This document shows, one piece after another, positions 23,260-31,807 of a stretch of DNA of 32,877 bases. Position numbers and translations under genes: made by a program. The DNA is taken from the NCBI GenBank assembly GCA_050116155.1, contig JASFPE010000006.1:1-32877 (forward strand), in the 5' to 3' direction. Under the pieces are notes generated by a model, which was given only the letters and a program-made list of their open reading frames with translations, had not been told where the DNA came from and did not search any database. This DNA comes from G020353355 sp050116155 (GTDB lineage Bacteria > Desulfobacterota > Desulfobacteria > Desulfobacterales > JAHEIW01). The first letter of the stretch is position 1. Each line of letters starts with the position of its first letter.

Positions 23260-25023
23260 TTAGTTACCCGGCGGCATCATATCCTCACCCCAGCCATGCA
23301 ACTGGTAATATTCTTTAAGCATGGTCTCCATTTCGTCCTCGGTAATCACCTTTCCGGAATCTTTTAACGCCTGATGTAAGGCTTTGGGCAGACGTTCATC
23401 TTTGATCGTCATACCCTCACGCAGATTGAACTTGCGAATCTGGGTGGCAATGACGTTGGCCTTTGCTCTTAACGATGCCTCATCGACTTTCATGCCGATA
23501 GCCAGACGGATGATCTCACCCAATTTATCCCACAGATAAAAATCGCGGTAAAATCTGCACAAGACCAGCGTGTCAAAAATAGTCAGCCGATCCTCAAATT
23601 CCAAAAAAAGCTCGGCTTTGCCTTCGATCTGTTCCGGTGCAATCACACCACTGAGCTCCGGTTTATAGAAGGTGGCCCTGAGATGACAGGCACCGCGGTC
23701 AGAAGTGGCATAGGCAAGCCCCATACCTTTCAAAGAACGTGGATCATATCCGGCCGGCTCCAGACCTTTGACATGTACGGCAATGTCTTCAAGATCCCAC
23801 TCTTTGGCTGCATGGCGAATACCTTCTGCCAGAACTTCACCAATGCCTTCGCGACGGACCATTTTATGCAGCAACGCTGCAATGGCATCCACATCACCAT
23901 AATCGATCTTATCATCGATTTTTCCCCGTCGGGATGCTTCAATCACAAGCCCACAGAGGTTTCCGGCCGTAATCGTATCCACCCCCAGACGATCGCAGAT
24001 ATCATTGAGATAGGCAATTTCCTCGAGACTATCAATTAAACACAACCCGCCAAATGCATAAATGGTCTCATATTCCGGGCCTTCTATTTTCAACCCTTCA
24101 TGGCGTCCTTCTTTGACAATTCCCAATTGCCCGCAGGCCATAAAGCACTTGGCGCAGGCATTGGGTTTGGGATCCATTCTTTCCACTAAGGCTTCAGCAC
24201 TGATTTTTTCCCACTGATCCCAGGTACCCTGAGACCAGTAGCGGGTGGGAAACGCTCCGGCAAGGTTGGTGACTTTTACCAGCATGGGGGTTCCCAAAGT
24301 TTTATACGCCTGGGCAGCCGCATGATCTTTAAATTCCTTCATAAAATTTTTGGAAAATTCCTTAACCGCACTTTCATCGGCATGCGGTCTTTTGCGATCA
24401 CCGGTGAACAAAATCCCCTTGAGTTTTTTAGAACCCATGACCGTTCCGGCACCGGTTCTGCCGGCAGAACGCCAGTAGTCATTTTCAACCACGGAAAAAC
24501 GAATCAGGTTTTCGGCAGCCGGCCCAACGACCACGGCTCCCTTCTTGCGGTATTCCGAGCGCGCAAAGCGTTCATTGACAGCATCTTCGGCCGCATAGGT
24601 CTCCATGCCCCAGATATCGCCGGCATCATTGAAATCAACACCTTCGGGGTGAATGGTCAATACGGTCGGCTGGGCAGATTGCCCCTGGATGACAATGGCG
24701 TCAAATCCGGTAGCATCAATGGCATCCGGTGTTCTTCCACCGGAATAGGATTCGGCAAACAAGCCAGTCAGGGGCGACTTCGTAAAAACACCGTAACGAC
24801 AGGTCCCCCAGATATTGCTGCCACCTAACGGACCGGTGGCAAAAATCAAGGTATTCTCGGGAGAAAGCGGATCCACAGCGGCCGGGTTTAGCTCGTATAA
24901 TAAATACGACGCCAAGCCTTTCCCGCCTAAATACATTTCGCATATATCATCTCCGATGGTTTCAGTGGTAAACTGCTTGCCATTCAGATCGATCTTTAAA
25001 ATTTTTCCGTAAAATCCATGCAT
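23260..25023 (-). CDS. aor: Aldehyde:ferredoxin oxidoreductase (tungsten/molybdopterin AOR family)
   Basis: This enzyme oxidises aldehydes to acids with ferredoxin, or can run in reverse, and carries a tungstopterin and one [4Fe-4S] cluster. At 587 residues it is close to the archaeal AOR. The cluster cysteines appear as Cys290-x2-Cys293-x3-Cys297 and Cys489 (LVLCRF), the same spacing pattern as Pyrococcus AOR. GRTGAGTVMGSKKLKGI (188-204) and YNW-type pterin-binding loops are also typical. The start has a GAGG site. It is a single gene with no adjacent ferredoxin, MoaD-like or electron-transfer subunit. In this setting it could clear aldehydes from amine breakdown. Its exact aldehyde is unknown, and AOR-like benzoyl-CoA reductase subunits (BamB) are a less likely alternative. 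Confidence 0.93.
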   Translation of the reverse strand: MHGFYGKILKIDLNGKQFTTETIGDDICEMYLGGKGLASYLLYELNPAAVDPLSPENTLIFATGPLGGSNIWGTCRYGVFTKSPLTGLFAESYSGGRTPDAIDATGFDAIVIQGQSAQPTVLTIHPEGVDFNDAGDIWGMETYAAEDAVNERFARSEYRKKGAVVVGPAAENLIRFSVVENDYWRSAGRTGAGTVMGSKKLKGILFTGDRKRPHADESAVKEFSKNFMKEFKDHAAAQAYKTLGTPMLVKVTNLAGAFPTRYWSQGTWDQWEKISAEALVERMDPKPNACAKCFMACGQLGIVKEGRHEGLKIEGPEYETIYAFGGLCLIDSLEEIAYLNDICDRLGVDTITAGNLCGLVIEASRRGKIDDKIDYGDVDAIAALLHKMVRREGIGEVLAEGIRHAAKEWDLEDIAVHVKGLEPAGYDPRSLKGMGLAYATSDRGACHLRATFYKPELSGVIAPEQIEGKAELFLEFEDRLTIFDTLVLCRFYRDFYLWDKLGEIIRLAIGMKVDEASLRAKANVIATQIRKFNLREGMTIKDERLPKALHQALKDSGKVITEDEMETMLKEYYQLHGWGEDMMPPGN

Positions 25024-25274
25024 GGTAATACCTCATCCATTTAATTATAGGTTAATAGCGAACGGAATAGTTCTTCATAGCAAAATTATTTTTAAAATCA
25101 AATCGGAAATTGAAAAATGATTGTTTTTGCGACGGTGTTTGGTGTTTGGTGCTTAGTATTCTAATCTGCCGATATGTAGGGATTTCGAATGGTTACCTTT
25201 GTAGATATTGCCAACTGTATAGGTCTGTCTTATATTATTGGTATAAGATATTATTAAAAGTAATATGGCGCAAA
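25024..25274. other. AT-rich gap without a confident gene
   Basis: This gap lies upstream of the aldehyde oxidoreductase and continues towards the peptidase gene. It contains a short TTTGGTGTTTGGTGCTTAG fragment near 25137-25156, a remnant of the AATTCCAAGCACC repeat family. A small hairpin, TCTTATA with TATAAGA around a 7-base loop, lies near 25230-25250. No other structure is evident until the candidate small peptide at 25275. Confidence 0.45.
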
Positions 25275-25346
25275 ATGAGAACAATATCGTTAATTATAAT
25301 TATCATCGCATTTATATTAGCCATATATGTTGTCTGGCGAAGATAG
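25275..25346 (+). CDS. Candidate 23-residue single-span membrane peptide
   Basis: A reading frame from the ATG at 25275 encodes MRTISLIIIIIAFILAI and a short YVVWRR tail: one hydrophobic segment with a basic C-terminal end. This is the shape of known bacterial small membrane proteins. No clear ribosome site precedes it, although a small hairpin lies just upstream. Isoleucine-rich frames arise easily in AT-rich DNA, so chance is a real alternative. No family can be named. Confidence 0.25.
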   Translation: MRTISLIIIIIAFILAIYVVWRR

Positions 25347-25421
25347 GTCAGAGCATCAATTACCCGCTGTATACTCTGCAAAGCTGCCTTCGCTCCTTTT
25401 CCCCGGCATTAAAAAAATAAA

Positions 25422-25574
25422 ATGAAAATCATAATCATGGGTTCAACCGGTACTATGGGACAGGCAGTGGACAGTTTCTCTGGAATGCCGGTTAAAAAAA
25501 CGGCTTTCGCGTATGTGAAAAGCGTGGTAGGAAAGCACAATGCCAAAATTCTGGATGTCAGAGACTTGGCTTAA
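25422..25574 (+). pseudogene. In-frame deleted remnant of a short-chain dehydrogenase
   Basis: A 50-codon frame begins MKIIIMGSTGTMGQAV, which is the first beta strand and glycine-rich NAD(P)-binding turn of a short-chain dehydrogenase. It ends with TAFAYVKSVVGKHNAKILDVR, cited here only in part: the AYVKSV and ILDVR words match the last helix and strand of the same roughly 200-residue family. About 150 residues between them, including the Tyr-x3-Lys active site, are missing, yet the frame is kept. It therefore seems to be a gene collapsed by an internal deletion near codons 16-23. There is no ribosome site. It lies 44 bases before the peptidase gene. Confidence 0.6.
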
Positions 25575-25618
25575 CACCTTAACCTGAAACAAAGCATCTC
25601 CATTCAGAGGTCATTGAA

Positions 25619-26422
25619 ATGAAAAGACTGTACAGTATGTTAGTGATCTGCGCAGTGCTGCTTGTCGCCTGTGCTACGAGCCCTACGGGCAGACGTCAAC
25701 TCATGATCGTCTCGGAGGATAGTGCCATTGCCGCCTCCAAGCAGGCTTACGTCGAGATGCTCAGGCCTTATGAACAGCAAGGCAAGATTGACAATGATCC
25801 GGCCTTGAAGGATCGCGTCTATCTGATCACGGGGCGCTTAATCGCTCAGGCGATCAAGCTGCGTCCGGAAACCAAGGATTGGGAGTGGAGTATCAAGGTT
25901 ATCGATGAACCAGAAACCGTCAACGCCTGGGCCATGGCCGGCGGGAAGATGGCGCTGTATACCGGCCTGGTCGAGAAGGTCAAACCAACGGATGACGAGC
26001 TGGCCCAGGTTCTGGGTCACGAGATTGCCCATGCGCTGGCCAAACATTCTGCCGAGAAGATGTCAGTGGCCATGGCAAGTACGATCGGTGTGATAGCGGT
26101 GGGTGTGGCAACGGACGGCGAAAGCCTGGCACTGACAGGGGCCGCACTGGCTGCCGCGCTGGCCGTTCAAATGCCTAACAGCCGCTCCGCAGAGTCAGAG
26201 GCGGATCGCATTGGCATCGAGCTGGCGGCAAAAGCAGGATATGATCCACGGGCAGCCGTCACCTTGTGGCAAAAGATGGCCAAAGTCGGCGGTAAGGGCC
26301 CCCCCGAATTTCTCAGCACCCACCCGGCTCCGGAAAATCGTGAGAAAAAACTCACTGAGCTTGTACCCGAGATGATGCCCTATTACGAGGAGAAAGGCAA
26401 GCGCCCGGTCCACAAGCTATAA
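25619..26422 (+). CDS. M48-family zinc metallopeptidase, lipoprotein
   Basis: This envelope protease has 267 residues, anchored by lipid. The signal peptide ends in the lipobox LVAC, with Cys18 as the modified residue and Ala-Thr following. The zinc site is HEIAH (His134, Glu135, His138), and the third ligand glutamate is within ESEAD (192-196). The family motifs NAWAMAGGKMALYTG and STHPAPENR are present. It resembles the YcaL/LoiP/BepA group that degrades misfolded outer-membrane proteins, but lacks a TPR extension, so it is closer to LoiP/YcaL. The ATG has an AGAGG site. It is apparently a single gene, in no operon with its metabolic neighbours. Confidence 0.93.
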   Translation: MKRLYSMLVICAVLLVACATSPTGRRQLMIVSEDSAIAASKQAYVEMLRPYEQQGKIDNDPALKDRVYLITGRLIAQAIKLRPETKDWEWSIKVIDEPETVNAWAMAGGKMALYTGLVEKVKPTDDELAQVLGHEIAHALAKHSAEKMSVAMASTIGVIAVGVATDGESLALTGAALAAALAVQMPNSRSAESEADRIGIELAAKAGYDPRAAVTLWQKMAKVGGKGPPEFLSTHPAPENREKKLTELVPEMMPYYEEKGKRPVHKL

Positions 26423-26607
26423 CTGGAAACATAGTTTACATATCAGGCTTTTTCCCGATATTCACTCGCAAATCGTGAAAAGGTAACCCGTTTTTTACCT
26501 GGTCAAATTTGGAATGATTCAACTCCCTCCGTTTTTCATGTTTTTCCTTTTTGTTTGGATGTGCGACTACCCTCTTTCCAAAATAATTTCATTCCCCCAA
26601 ATATGGC

Positions 26608-26636
26608 TTGATAAGTTGAAACAGGTGAATTAAAAG
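26608..26636 (+). promoter_or_regulatory. Candidate sigma70-like promoter of the methyltransferase
   Basis: TTGATA (26608-26613) matches the -35 box at five of six positions, and TAAAAG (26631-26636) the -10 box at four, with a 17-base spacer. It would start transcription about 50 bases before the methyltransferase ATG. The rest of the 268-base gap shows nothing distinctive. Confidence 0.4.
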
Positions 26637-26690
26637 ATCGAAAACCCGAGGCGGAATCTTCGTCACAACTTTCTAGCAGAGGAATGTCAG

Positions 26691-28157
26691 ATGGCCGATT
26701 TCTTCAATGATCAAAAACTAGCGGTTATCGGTGGACTCAATTTACTCACTCAAAACAACTACAGAGATATTCACCTGGCAACGCTAAAGGTCCTGGAGAA
26801 TACAGGGGTTTTTGTAGAGGATCGGCAAGCCCGAGAAGTTTTCGGCAGCTGTGGCGCCCGGGTCGATGAAAAAAACAACACCGTAAAACTGCCACCCTCC
26901 ATGGTCGAGGATGCCATTCAGTCGGCACCGGCTCAGGTGATGCTGGCCGGCCGCAACCCGGATCGCGACATCCTTCTCGATGGTAATACGAATGCCTATC
27001 TCAACTTTGGCGGCGGCATTAACATGATCGACCCCCATACAGGCTTGTGTAGAAAATCCACCAAGGCGGATCTTGCCACCAGTGCCCGCCTGTGTGATGC
27101 CTTAAAAGAGGTAAGCGTCTATTCACGGGCAGTGTACCCGCTCGACCAGCCGCAGAAAGTATTACACCTGCATACCGCAGAAGCCAGTTTATGCAATACG
27201 ACCAAACATTGCTTCCACGGACCGGAAAGCGAATGGGAAACGAAAAAAATTATCGACATGGCCGAGGCAGTCGTAGGCGGTGCTGAGAACCTGAAAAATA
27301 GAAAGCCAATCTCGTTTGGATCAGCAGTATCCAGCCCCCTCAAGTTGACACGTAAATTCTGTGAGGCAATTATGACGGCTTCACGCGCTGGTTTTACCAC
27401 CAATATTGCATCCATGGCCATGGCCGGCGGCACCGGCCCGGTGAACCTCGCGGGGGTGCTAGTGCAAACCAACGCCGAGATTCTATCCGGTATCGTCCTG
27501 ACGCAACTGGTCTGCAAAGGCGCTCCGGTTATTTATGCCAGTTATTCCACTGCAATGGATCTGCGGTGGGGCACCTGCCCCCTGGGTTCTCCTGAAACCG
27601 CCTTGATCGGAGCATCTGTGGCAGGGTTGTGCCGATATTATCAATTGCCTTGTCTGGTTCCTGGAATATCTTCAGACAGCAAGCGGCACGGAATCCAGGC
27701 CGCCTATGAAAAAGCCCTGACGGGTGTGTCGGCGGCCATGGCCGGGGCCAGTTTAATTGTCGGAATCGGAGGGTTGGAGACCGGACTTACATTTGATTTC
27801 GGTCAGGCGGTTTTAGATGACGAAATCGTCCGGATGATCAAACATCTCCGGCAGGGGTTTGACGTAAACACAGAAACACTTTCGGTGGATTTGATTCAGG
27901 AGATCGGCCCCTTTGGCGAATTTTTGAGTCAAGATACAACATTGCTAAAAATGAAATCCCTGTCGCAAACACATTTGTTTGACCGAAATAACAGGGAAGG
28001 TTGGGAAAACAATGGCAAGCCTCAGAGCTATGCCAAAGCCCTGTCCCGGGCAATCGACATCATCGAAGACTACCAGCCGGAACCATTACCCGTATCTGTT
28101 GTCAAGCAGATACGGGCCATTGTAGAAGAGGCTGAAAAGGAAGTGAACATGAAGTAA
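26691..28157 (+). CDS. MttB-family (trimethylamine methyltransferase superfamily) protein, non-pyrrolysine
   Basis: This cytoplasmic protein should transfer a methyl group from a methylated amine to a corrinoid protein. At 488 residues it is the usual length of the superfamily. It opens with a conserved block (HLATLKVLENTGVFVED) and has the glycine-rich MAMAGGTGPVNLAG, then SSDSKRHGIQAAYEK (327-341), the stretch where archaeal MttB carries pyrrolysine. No in-frame TAG is present, and the stop is TAA, so it belongs to the non-Pyl branch (MtgB, MtcB, MtpB and relatives), which demethylate glycine betaine, carnitine and proline betaine. The ribosome site GAGGAA is good. No corrinoid-protein or reactivase gene lies nearby, which is unusual. 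Two transporters follow on the same strand. The substrate is unknown. Confidence 0.92.
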   Translation: MADFFNDQKLAVIGGLNLLTQNNYRDIHLATLKVLENTGVFVEDRQAREVFGSCGARVDEKNNTVKLPPSMVEDAIQSAPAQVMLAGRNPDRDILLDGNTNAYLNFGGGINMIDPHTGLCRKSTKADLATSARLCDALKEVSVYSRAVYPLDQPQKVLHLHTAEASLCNTTKHCFHGPESEWETKKIIDMAEAVVGGAENLKNRKPISFGSAVSSPLKLTRKFCEAIMTASRAGFTTNIASMAMAGGTGPVNLAGVLVQTNAEILSGIVLTQLVCKGAPVIYASYSTAMDLRWGTCPLGSPETALIGASVAGLCRYYQLPCLVPGISSDSKRHGIQAAYEKALTGVSAAMAGASLIVGIGGLETGLTFDFGQAVLDDEIVRMIKHLRQGFDVNTETLSVDLIQEIGPFGEFLSQDTTLLKMKSLSQTHLFDRNNREGWENNGKPQSYAKALSRAIDIIEDYQPEPLPVSVVKQIRAIVEEAEKEVNMK

Positions 28158-28295
28158 CCTGTTTTTATGATAGCTGTATTCAAATTTCTCACAACCTATT
28201 CGGCAAACGGGTTAACCAGCCAACAGGAAAAAAATTTATAATAAGTATTAACAGCCAGCAACATCCACATATTTACTTACCTGAGGCACACAATT

Positions 28296-29561
28296 ATGCA
28301 AATAGGAGCAAGTGCAACTGTTGCGATCACCAATGCGGCTGATTTTTTAAGAAGACAGCAGCGAGATTGGTATGTCACAGTAACGCGGTCATCTCTAGAG
28401 AGATTTGTTTACCAGATGGTTGTCCCTTACCTGTCAATTTATACTATTGCGTTAGGTGCCTCTGCCACTCAGCTTGGCTTAGTCAATAGTCTTGGAATGG
28501 GGATCGCCGGCCTATTGAGTTTACTGAGCGGCTGGCTCATTGATAGAATCGGCACTAAGAAGATCTATCTGATCGGGATTACGATGCTTGCTATTTCATA
28601 TCTAACCTACGGCCTGGCCACAAACTGGACAATCATCATCATTGCAATGATGGCATATTGGCTCGGATTTACAAATTCCGTCCATAGTTGCGCCACCGTT
28701 TGTGCAAATTCCCTAGCAAACCAAGATCGAGCCACCGGTATGAGTATCTGTGAAACTTTTGCTGCGGGATTATTGGGAATGGCGGGTCCCATAATGGGAG
28801 CCCTGATGGTTACGGAATTTGGTGGCGTAAATGTCAGGGGTATAAGGCCCCTATTCTTTGTCGGTTTAGCGATCACAATTGTCACATTTCTTCTAATTTA
28901 CACTCAACTATCCGACCGCAAATGGACAAACCAAAGCGTGGCAAGGGGTAGCCTATTCAAAGGCTTTTCTCAGGTATTTAAGGAAGGACGAAACCTAAAG
29001 CGGTGGCTCATTATCTCCTCCGTAACATCTTTGCCACTGGGTATGGTTCTTCCATTCTGCCAGGTTTTCGCACATGATTTCAAGGGAGCTGATCAATACA
29101 TCCTGGGATACATGGTTACCGGTTTTGCATTGACGCCCCTGGTGTTCGGGATACCTTTTGGCAGGCTGGCGGATAAGATTGGACGAAAAAAAGTGATATA
29201 TTTGATAGCACCCCTTTTTTGGGTTTCAAACTTGACGCTGATTTGGGCGCCAAGTCCCGGATTCCTAATAGCGGCCGGCATCTTGCAAGGTTTTTATTTT
29301 GTCAGCATGATTGTTACAGGGGCGATGACATTTGAACTGGTCCCTGCAGAGCAAATGGGCAGATGGTTGGGCATCATCCGCTTTGTTAGGCTTTTACTTT
29401 CTGCCGGGTCCGCATACGCAGCGGGGATAATCTGGGACAACCTGGGTCCACAATACGTATTTCTTACCATTATTGGACTCGATCTTTTCATTAGGATACC
29501 GTTGCTGAGGGGAATGCCTGAGACGTTAGGGTTGCAAATAGAAAACGCAAGGCGAGATTAA
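28296..29561 (+). CDS. Major facilitator superfamily transporter
   Basis: This inner-membrane transporter has 421 residues and about twelve hydrophobic segments. MFS loop motifs occur in both halves: GWLIDRIGTKK after the second segment and GRLADKIGRKK after the eighth. The cytoplasmic N-terminus is about 40 residues long and rather polar, and a GAGG ribosome site lies before the ATG. It is unlike the other MFS gene at 6344-7648. It follows the MttB-family gene by 138 bases on the same strand and is itself followed by an EamA transporter, so substrate uptake or product export for the methyltransferase step is plausible. Specificity cannot be assigned. Confidence 0.88.
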   Translation: MQIGASATVAITNAADFLRRQQRDWYVTVTRSSLERFVYQMVVPYLSIYTIALGASATQLGLVNSLGMGIAGLLSLLSGWLIDRIGTKKIYLIGITMLAISYLTYGLATNWTIIIIAMMAYWLGFTNSVHSCATVCANSLANQDRATGMSICETFAAGLLGMAGPIMGALMVTEFGGVNVRGIRPLFFVGLAITIVTFLLIYTQLSDRKWTNQSVARGSLFKGFSQVFKEGRNLKRWLIISSVTSLPLGMVLPFCQVFAHDFKGADQYILGYMVTGFALTPLVFGIPFGRLADKIGRKKVIYLIAPLFWVSNLTLIWAPSPGFLIAAGILQGFYFVSMIVTGAMTFELVPAEQMGRWLGIIRFVRLLLSAGSAYAAGIIWDNLGPQYVFLTIIGLDLFIRIPLLRGMPETLGLQIENARRD

Positions 29562-29656
29562 TCGGGCTATTGCGGTGCCGATATTGCAGAACATCTTGAT
29601 AAGGGAAATCTATGTGTAAAAGGTGAATTAAGATCTGATTTCTGGGAGGAGGTCAC

Positions 29657-30622
29657 GTGTTTTATAAAAAAATTGTGTTTTGGGCATACCTGTCTACTTT
29701 TATGGGTGTTTTCGGTCATGCGACCAGCGAATTCTTCACGGTATTATCCGGCCTCAAAGGCGCCGAAGTCTCCGTCTGGCGTTTTATGGTCGGTGGAGCC
29801 GCCCTGTTGATCGTATCGCTGTCTTCGAAGAATTCCAGAAATCTCCTGTTGCCACTTAAAGAACAACCCTTCAAGGTGCTGACCCTTTGTATTTTCGGCA
29901 TGACATTGGCCCAATTGTTTTTCCACTGGTCGCTGGATTATGCCTCGGTGGTTCAGGTGGCAACGATCGTTACGACCATGCCGATTTTGGTAGTTATTTT
30001 CGATGGCATTATCAACAGGGCACGGATCACGGCGCCTAAAATGGTCAGCGGCTTCGGGGCCTTGGTTGGCGTCTCCTTATTGCTCACCGACGGCTATCTG
30101 GAGCAACTAAAATTAGGTGGCGGGGTTATCTACGGAGTTATTTTGGCGCTTTTATGTGCAATCGTCGGAGCGCTTTACCTGGTTCTGATACGTCCCGTGA
30201 TCAACCGCTATGGCGCGATACGGATCACGACCCTGACGTTTGCGCTAGGTGCTGTGGCACTCTGGGTAACCGTGGGCATTTTTTGGGACATATGGGTTGA
30301 TCCAATGACGCTCTTTGAACGTTCGAGCAAAGCCTACTTTTCGATCCTTACCCTTGGGATCTGGAACACCTGTATCGGTTTCATTCTCTGGCTGTGGGGC
30401 TTGTCGGCTGCACCGGACATCGGCCGGGCCAATTATCTATTTTTCCTGAAGCCGGTCATCGCCGCCATGTTGGCATTCTTCATTCTTAATGCGAACATTA
30501 CCACCTTTCAGCTGTTGGCCATCATCATGGTCTGCGGCTGCGTTCTGGCTGAACTTTTCTACGATCAAATTTCAGGATGGTGGTCTAATCTTCGGGAAAG
30601 TGAATCTCAAGTTGAACAATAG
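29657..30622 (+). CDS. EamA/DMT-superfamily transporter
   Basis: This inner-membrane drug/metabolite-type transporter has 321 residues, organised as two five-helix EamA repeats. The second begins near residue 160 with GVIYGVILALLCAIVGALYLV. A typical late motif is PDIGRANYLFFLKPVIAAM. The start is GTG at 29657, fixed by a strong GGGAGGAGG four to five bases upstream; no in-frame ATG lies nearby. These proteins often export amino acids or related metabolites. With the preceding MFS gene it forms a transporter pair next to the methyltransferase. The gene ends 51 bases from the convergent dehydrogenase. Confidence 0.9.
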   Translation: MFYKKIVFWAYLSTFMGVFGHATSEFFTVLSGLKGAEVSVWRFMVGGAALLIVSLSSKNSRNLLLPLKEQPFKVLTLCIFGMTLAQLFFHWSLDYASVVQVATIVTTMPILVVIFDGIINRARITAPKMVSGFGALVGVSLLLTDGYLEQLKLGGGVIYGVILALLCAIVGALYLVLIRPVINRYGAIRITTLTFALGAVALWVTVGIFWDIWVDPMTLFERSSKAYFSILTLGIWNTCIGFILWLWGLSAAPDIGRANYLFFLKPVIAAMLAFFILNANITTFQLLAIIMVCGCVLAELFYDQISGWWSNLRESESQVEQ

Positions 30623-30673
30623 TTCGTCAAGATGGAATCCGTATTTCTCGCCACAGCACACTAGATTATTAAC

Positions 30674-31654
30674 CTATTTATTGCTAGTTTCGCTCTTCCA
30701 ATAGAGATTTCTGAGGCGGTCGAGGAACTCTTGATCACGTTTCTTGATTACCCCCTCGAGCTCCCCCTTTGAAAAATCCATGCTGTAATCGTAAAACCCT
30801 TTACCACTCTTGATGCCTTTATGCCCCTGGTCAACAAGCTGCTTTAACACCTCTGGTGGTTTTGTGGAATGCTGGATATCCGGAAGCAAATTCTCCAGAA
30901 CCCTGGACCAGATTTCCAGTCCGCCAAGATCCATGGTGAGCAGAGGACCAATACTGGCCAGGCGAAACCCGATACTGCCCTTTACGGCCTCATCGATATC
31001 CTCGGCACTGGCGATCCCCTTTTCGTAAAGATCGAGAACCTCTCTGGCCATGGCGATCTGTATCCGATTGACCAAAAATCCGGGAATTTCCCGATGTATC
31101 CTTACCGGGGCTTTTTTAATCTTTTCCAACAGCTTACAGGTAATATCCATAATCTCACCAATTGTCTCATCGCCCTTGACAACTTCCACCGTGGGAACAA
31201 GCTGGGGGGGATTAAACCAATGGGTAATAATCAAACGCTTTTTGTTTTTCACCCATGCCCCGATCTCTTTCAGAGTCAAAGATGAGGTATTGCTGGCGAT
31301 GATGGTATTTGGGCCGCAAAGCGTTTCAACGCGCTGGAAGAGATCTTGCTTCAGAGCGAGCTCTTCGGGTATGGCCTCAACAATAAAATCCGCCATTTCT
31401 GTGGCCTGCTTTAGGTCTAAAGTGAGATGAAGTCTTTCAAGAGCGGATTGGTCGGTCGGACTTTCAATCAATCCGGCCTCCCGAAAAAGCCTTAAACTGT
31501 TTTTTATGCGCGCTTTAGCTGTCTTTAAAATCGATTCCTCAATATCAAAGAGCATCACCGGATAACCGCTCATCAGAAAAATCTGGGCGATTCCATGTCC
31601 CATCGTGCCGCTGCCAAGAACTGCAATGTTGCGTATGTCCTCCAAGTTCATCAC
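30674..31654 (-). CDS. 3-hydroxyacyl-CoA dehydrogenase family protein
   Basis: This cytoplasmic NAD-dependent dehydrogenase has 326 residues. The Rossmann motif is GSGTMGHGIAQ (14-24), followed by VEAIPE (92-97), the substrate-binding SNTSSL (121-126) and the catalytic His145 in THWFNPPQ. The C-terminal helical domain is shorter than in fused FadB-type proteins but contains GKGFYDY. The sequence resembles both 3-hydroxybutyryl-CoA dehydrogenases and the related L-carnitine dehydrogenases, which share the fold. HWFNPPQLVP rather than HFFNPVPVM is a departure from the butyryl-CoA type and closer to the second group (inference). The start has AAGGAG; two ATGs in tandem are possible. It is convergent with the EamA gene and may be read with the Rid gene. 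Confidence 0.9.
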   Translation of the reverse strand: MMNLEDIRNIAVLGSGTMGHGIAQIFLMSGYPVMLFDIEESILKTAKARIKNSLRLFREAGLIESPTDQSALERLHLTLDLKQATEMADFIVEAIPEELALKQDLFQRVETLCGPNTIIASNTSSLTLKEIGAWVKNKKRLIITHWFNPPQLVPTVEVVKGDETIGEIMDITCKLLEKIKKAPVRIHREIPGFLVNRIQIAMAREVLDLYEKGIASAEDIDEAVKGSIGFRLASIGPLLTMDLGGLEIWSRVLENLLPDIQHSTKPPEVLKQLVDQGHKGIKSGKGFYDYSMDFSKGELEGVIKKRDQEFLDRLRNLYWKSETSNK

Positions 31655-31684
31655 AACTCCTTCCTAGAATGAAAACAGACTATT

Positions 31685-31800
31685 TCTTTTAATTCTATGC
31701 GTTCTGCGCCAAGCCTTATGCCCCACGCCCTAAGCGCCCTGCCCCAATGCCTGCGGAGAACAGAAGACAGAAAGATAAAGCAAAAAAGGGCCATTCCCCG
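31685..31800. repeat. Short degenerate GCCC-rich repeat stretch
   Basis: Between the dehydrogenase and Rid genes, words such as GCGCCAAGCC, CCCCACGCCC and GCGCCCTGCCCC follow one another irregularly (about 31707-31750). They resemble a tandem repeat that has decayed. No strong inverse is seen. It is an untranslated gap of 153 bases. Confidence 0.4.
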
Positions 31801-31807
31801 ATAAAAA

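Noticed and set aside
25110..25346. Longer 78-codon version of the small peptide frame
   Set aside because: The upstream part is cysteine- and tyrosine-rich low-complexity translation of AT-rich DNA and a repeat fragment; only the last 23 codons look like a peptide.
26691..28157. Pyrrolysine-containing methyltransferase
   Set aside because: There is no in-frame TAG, and the gene ends in TAA at full family length.
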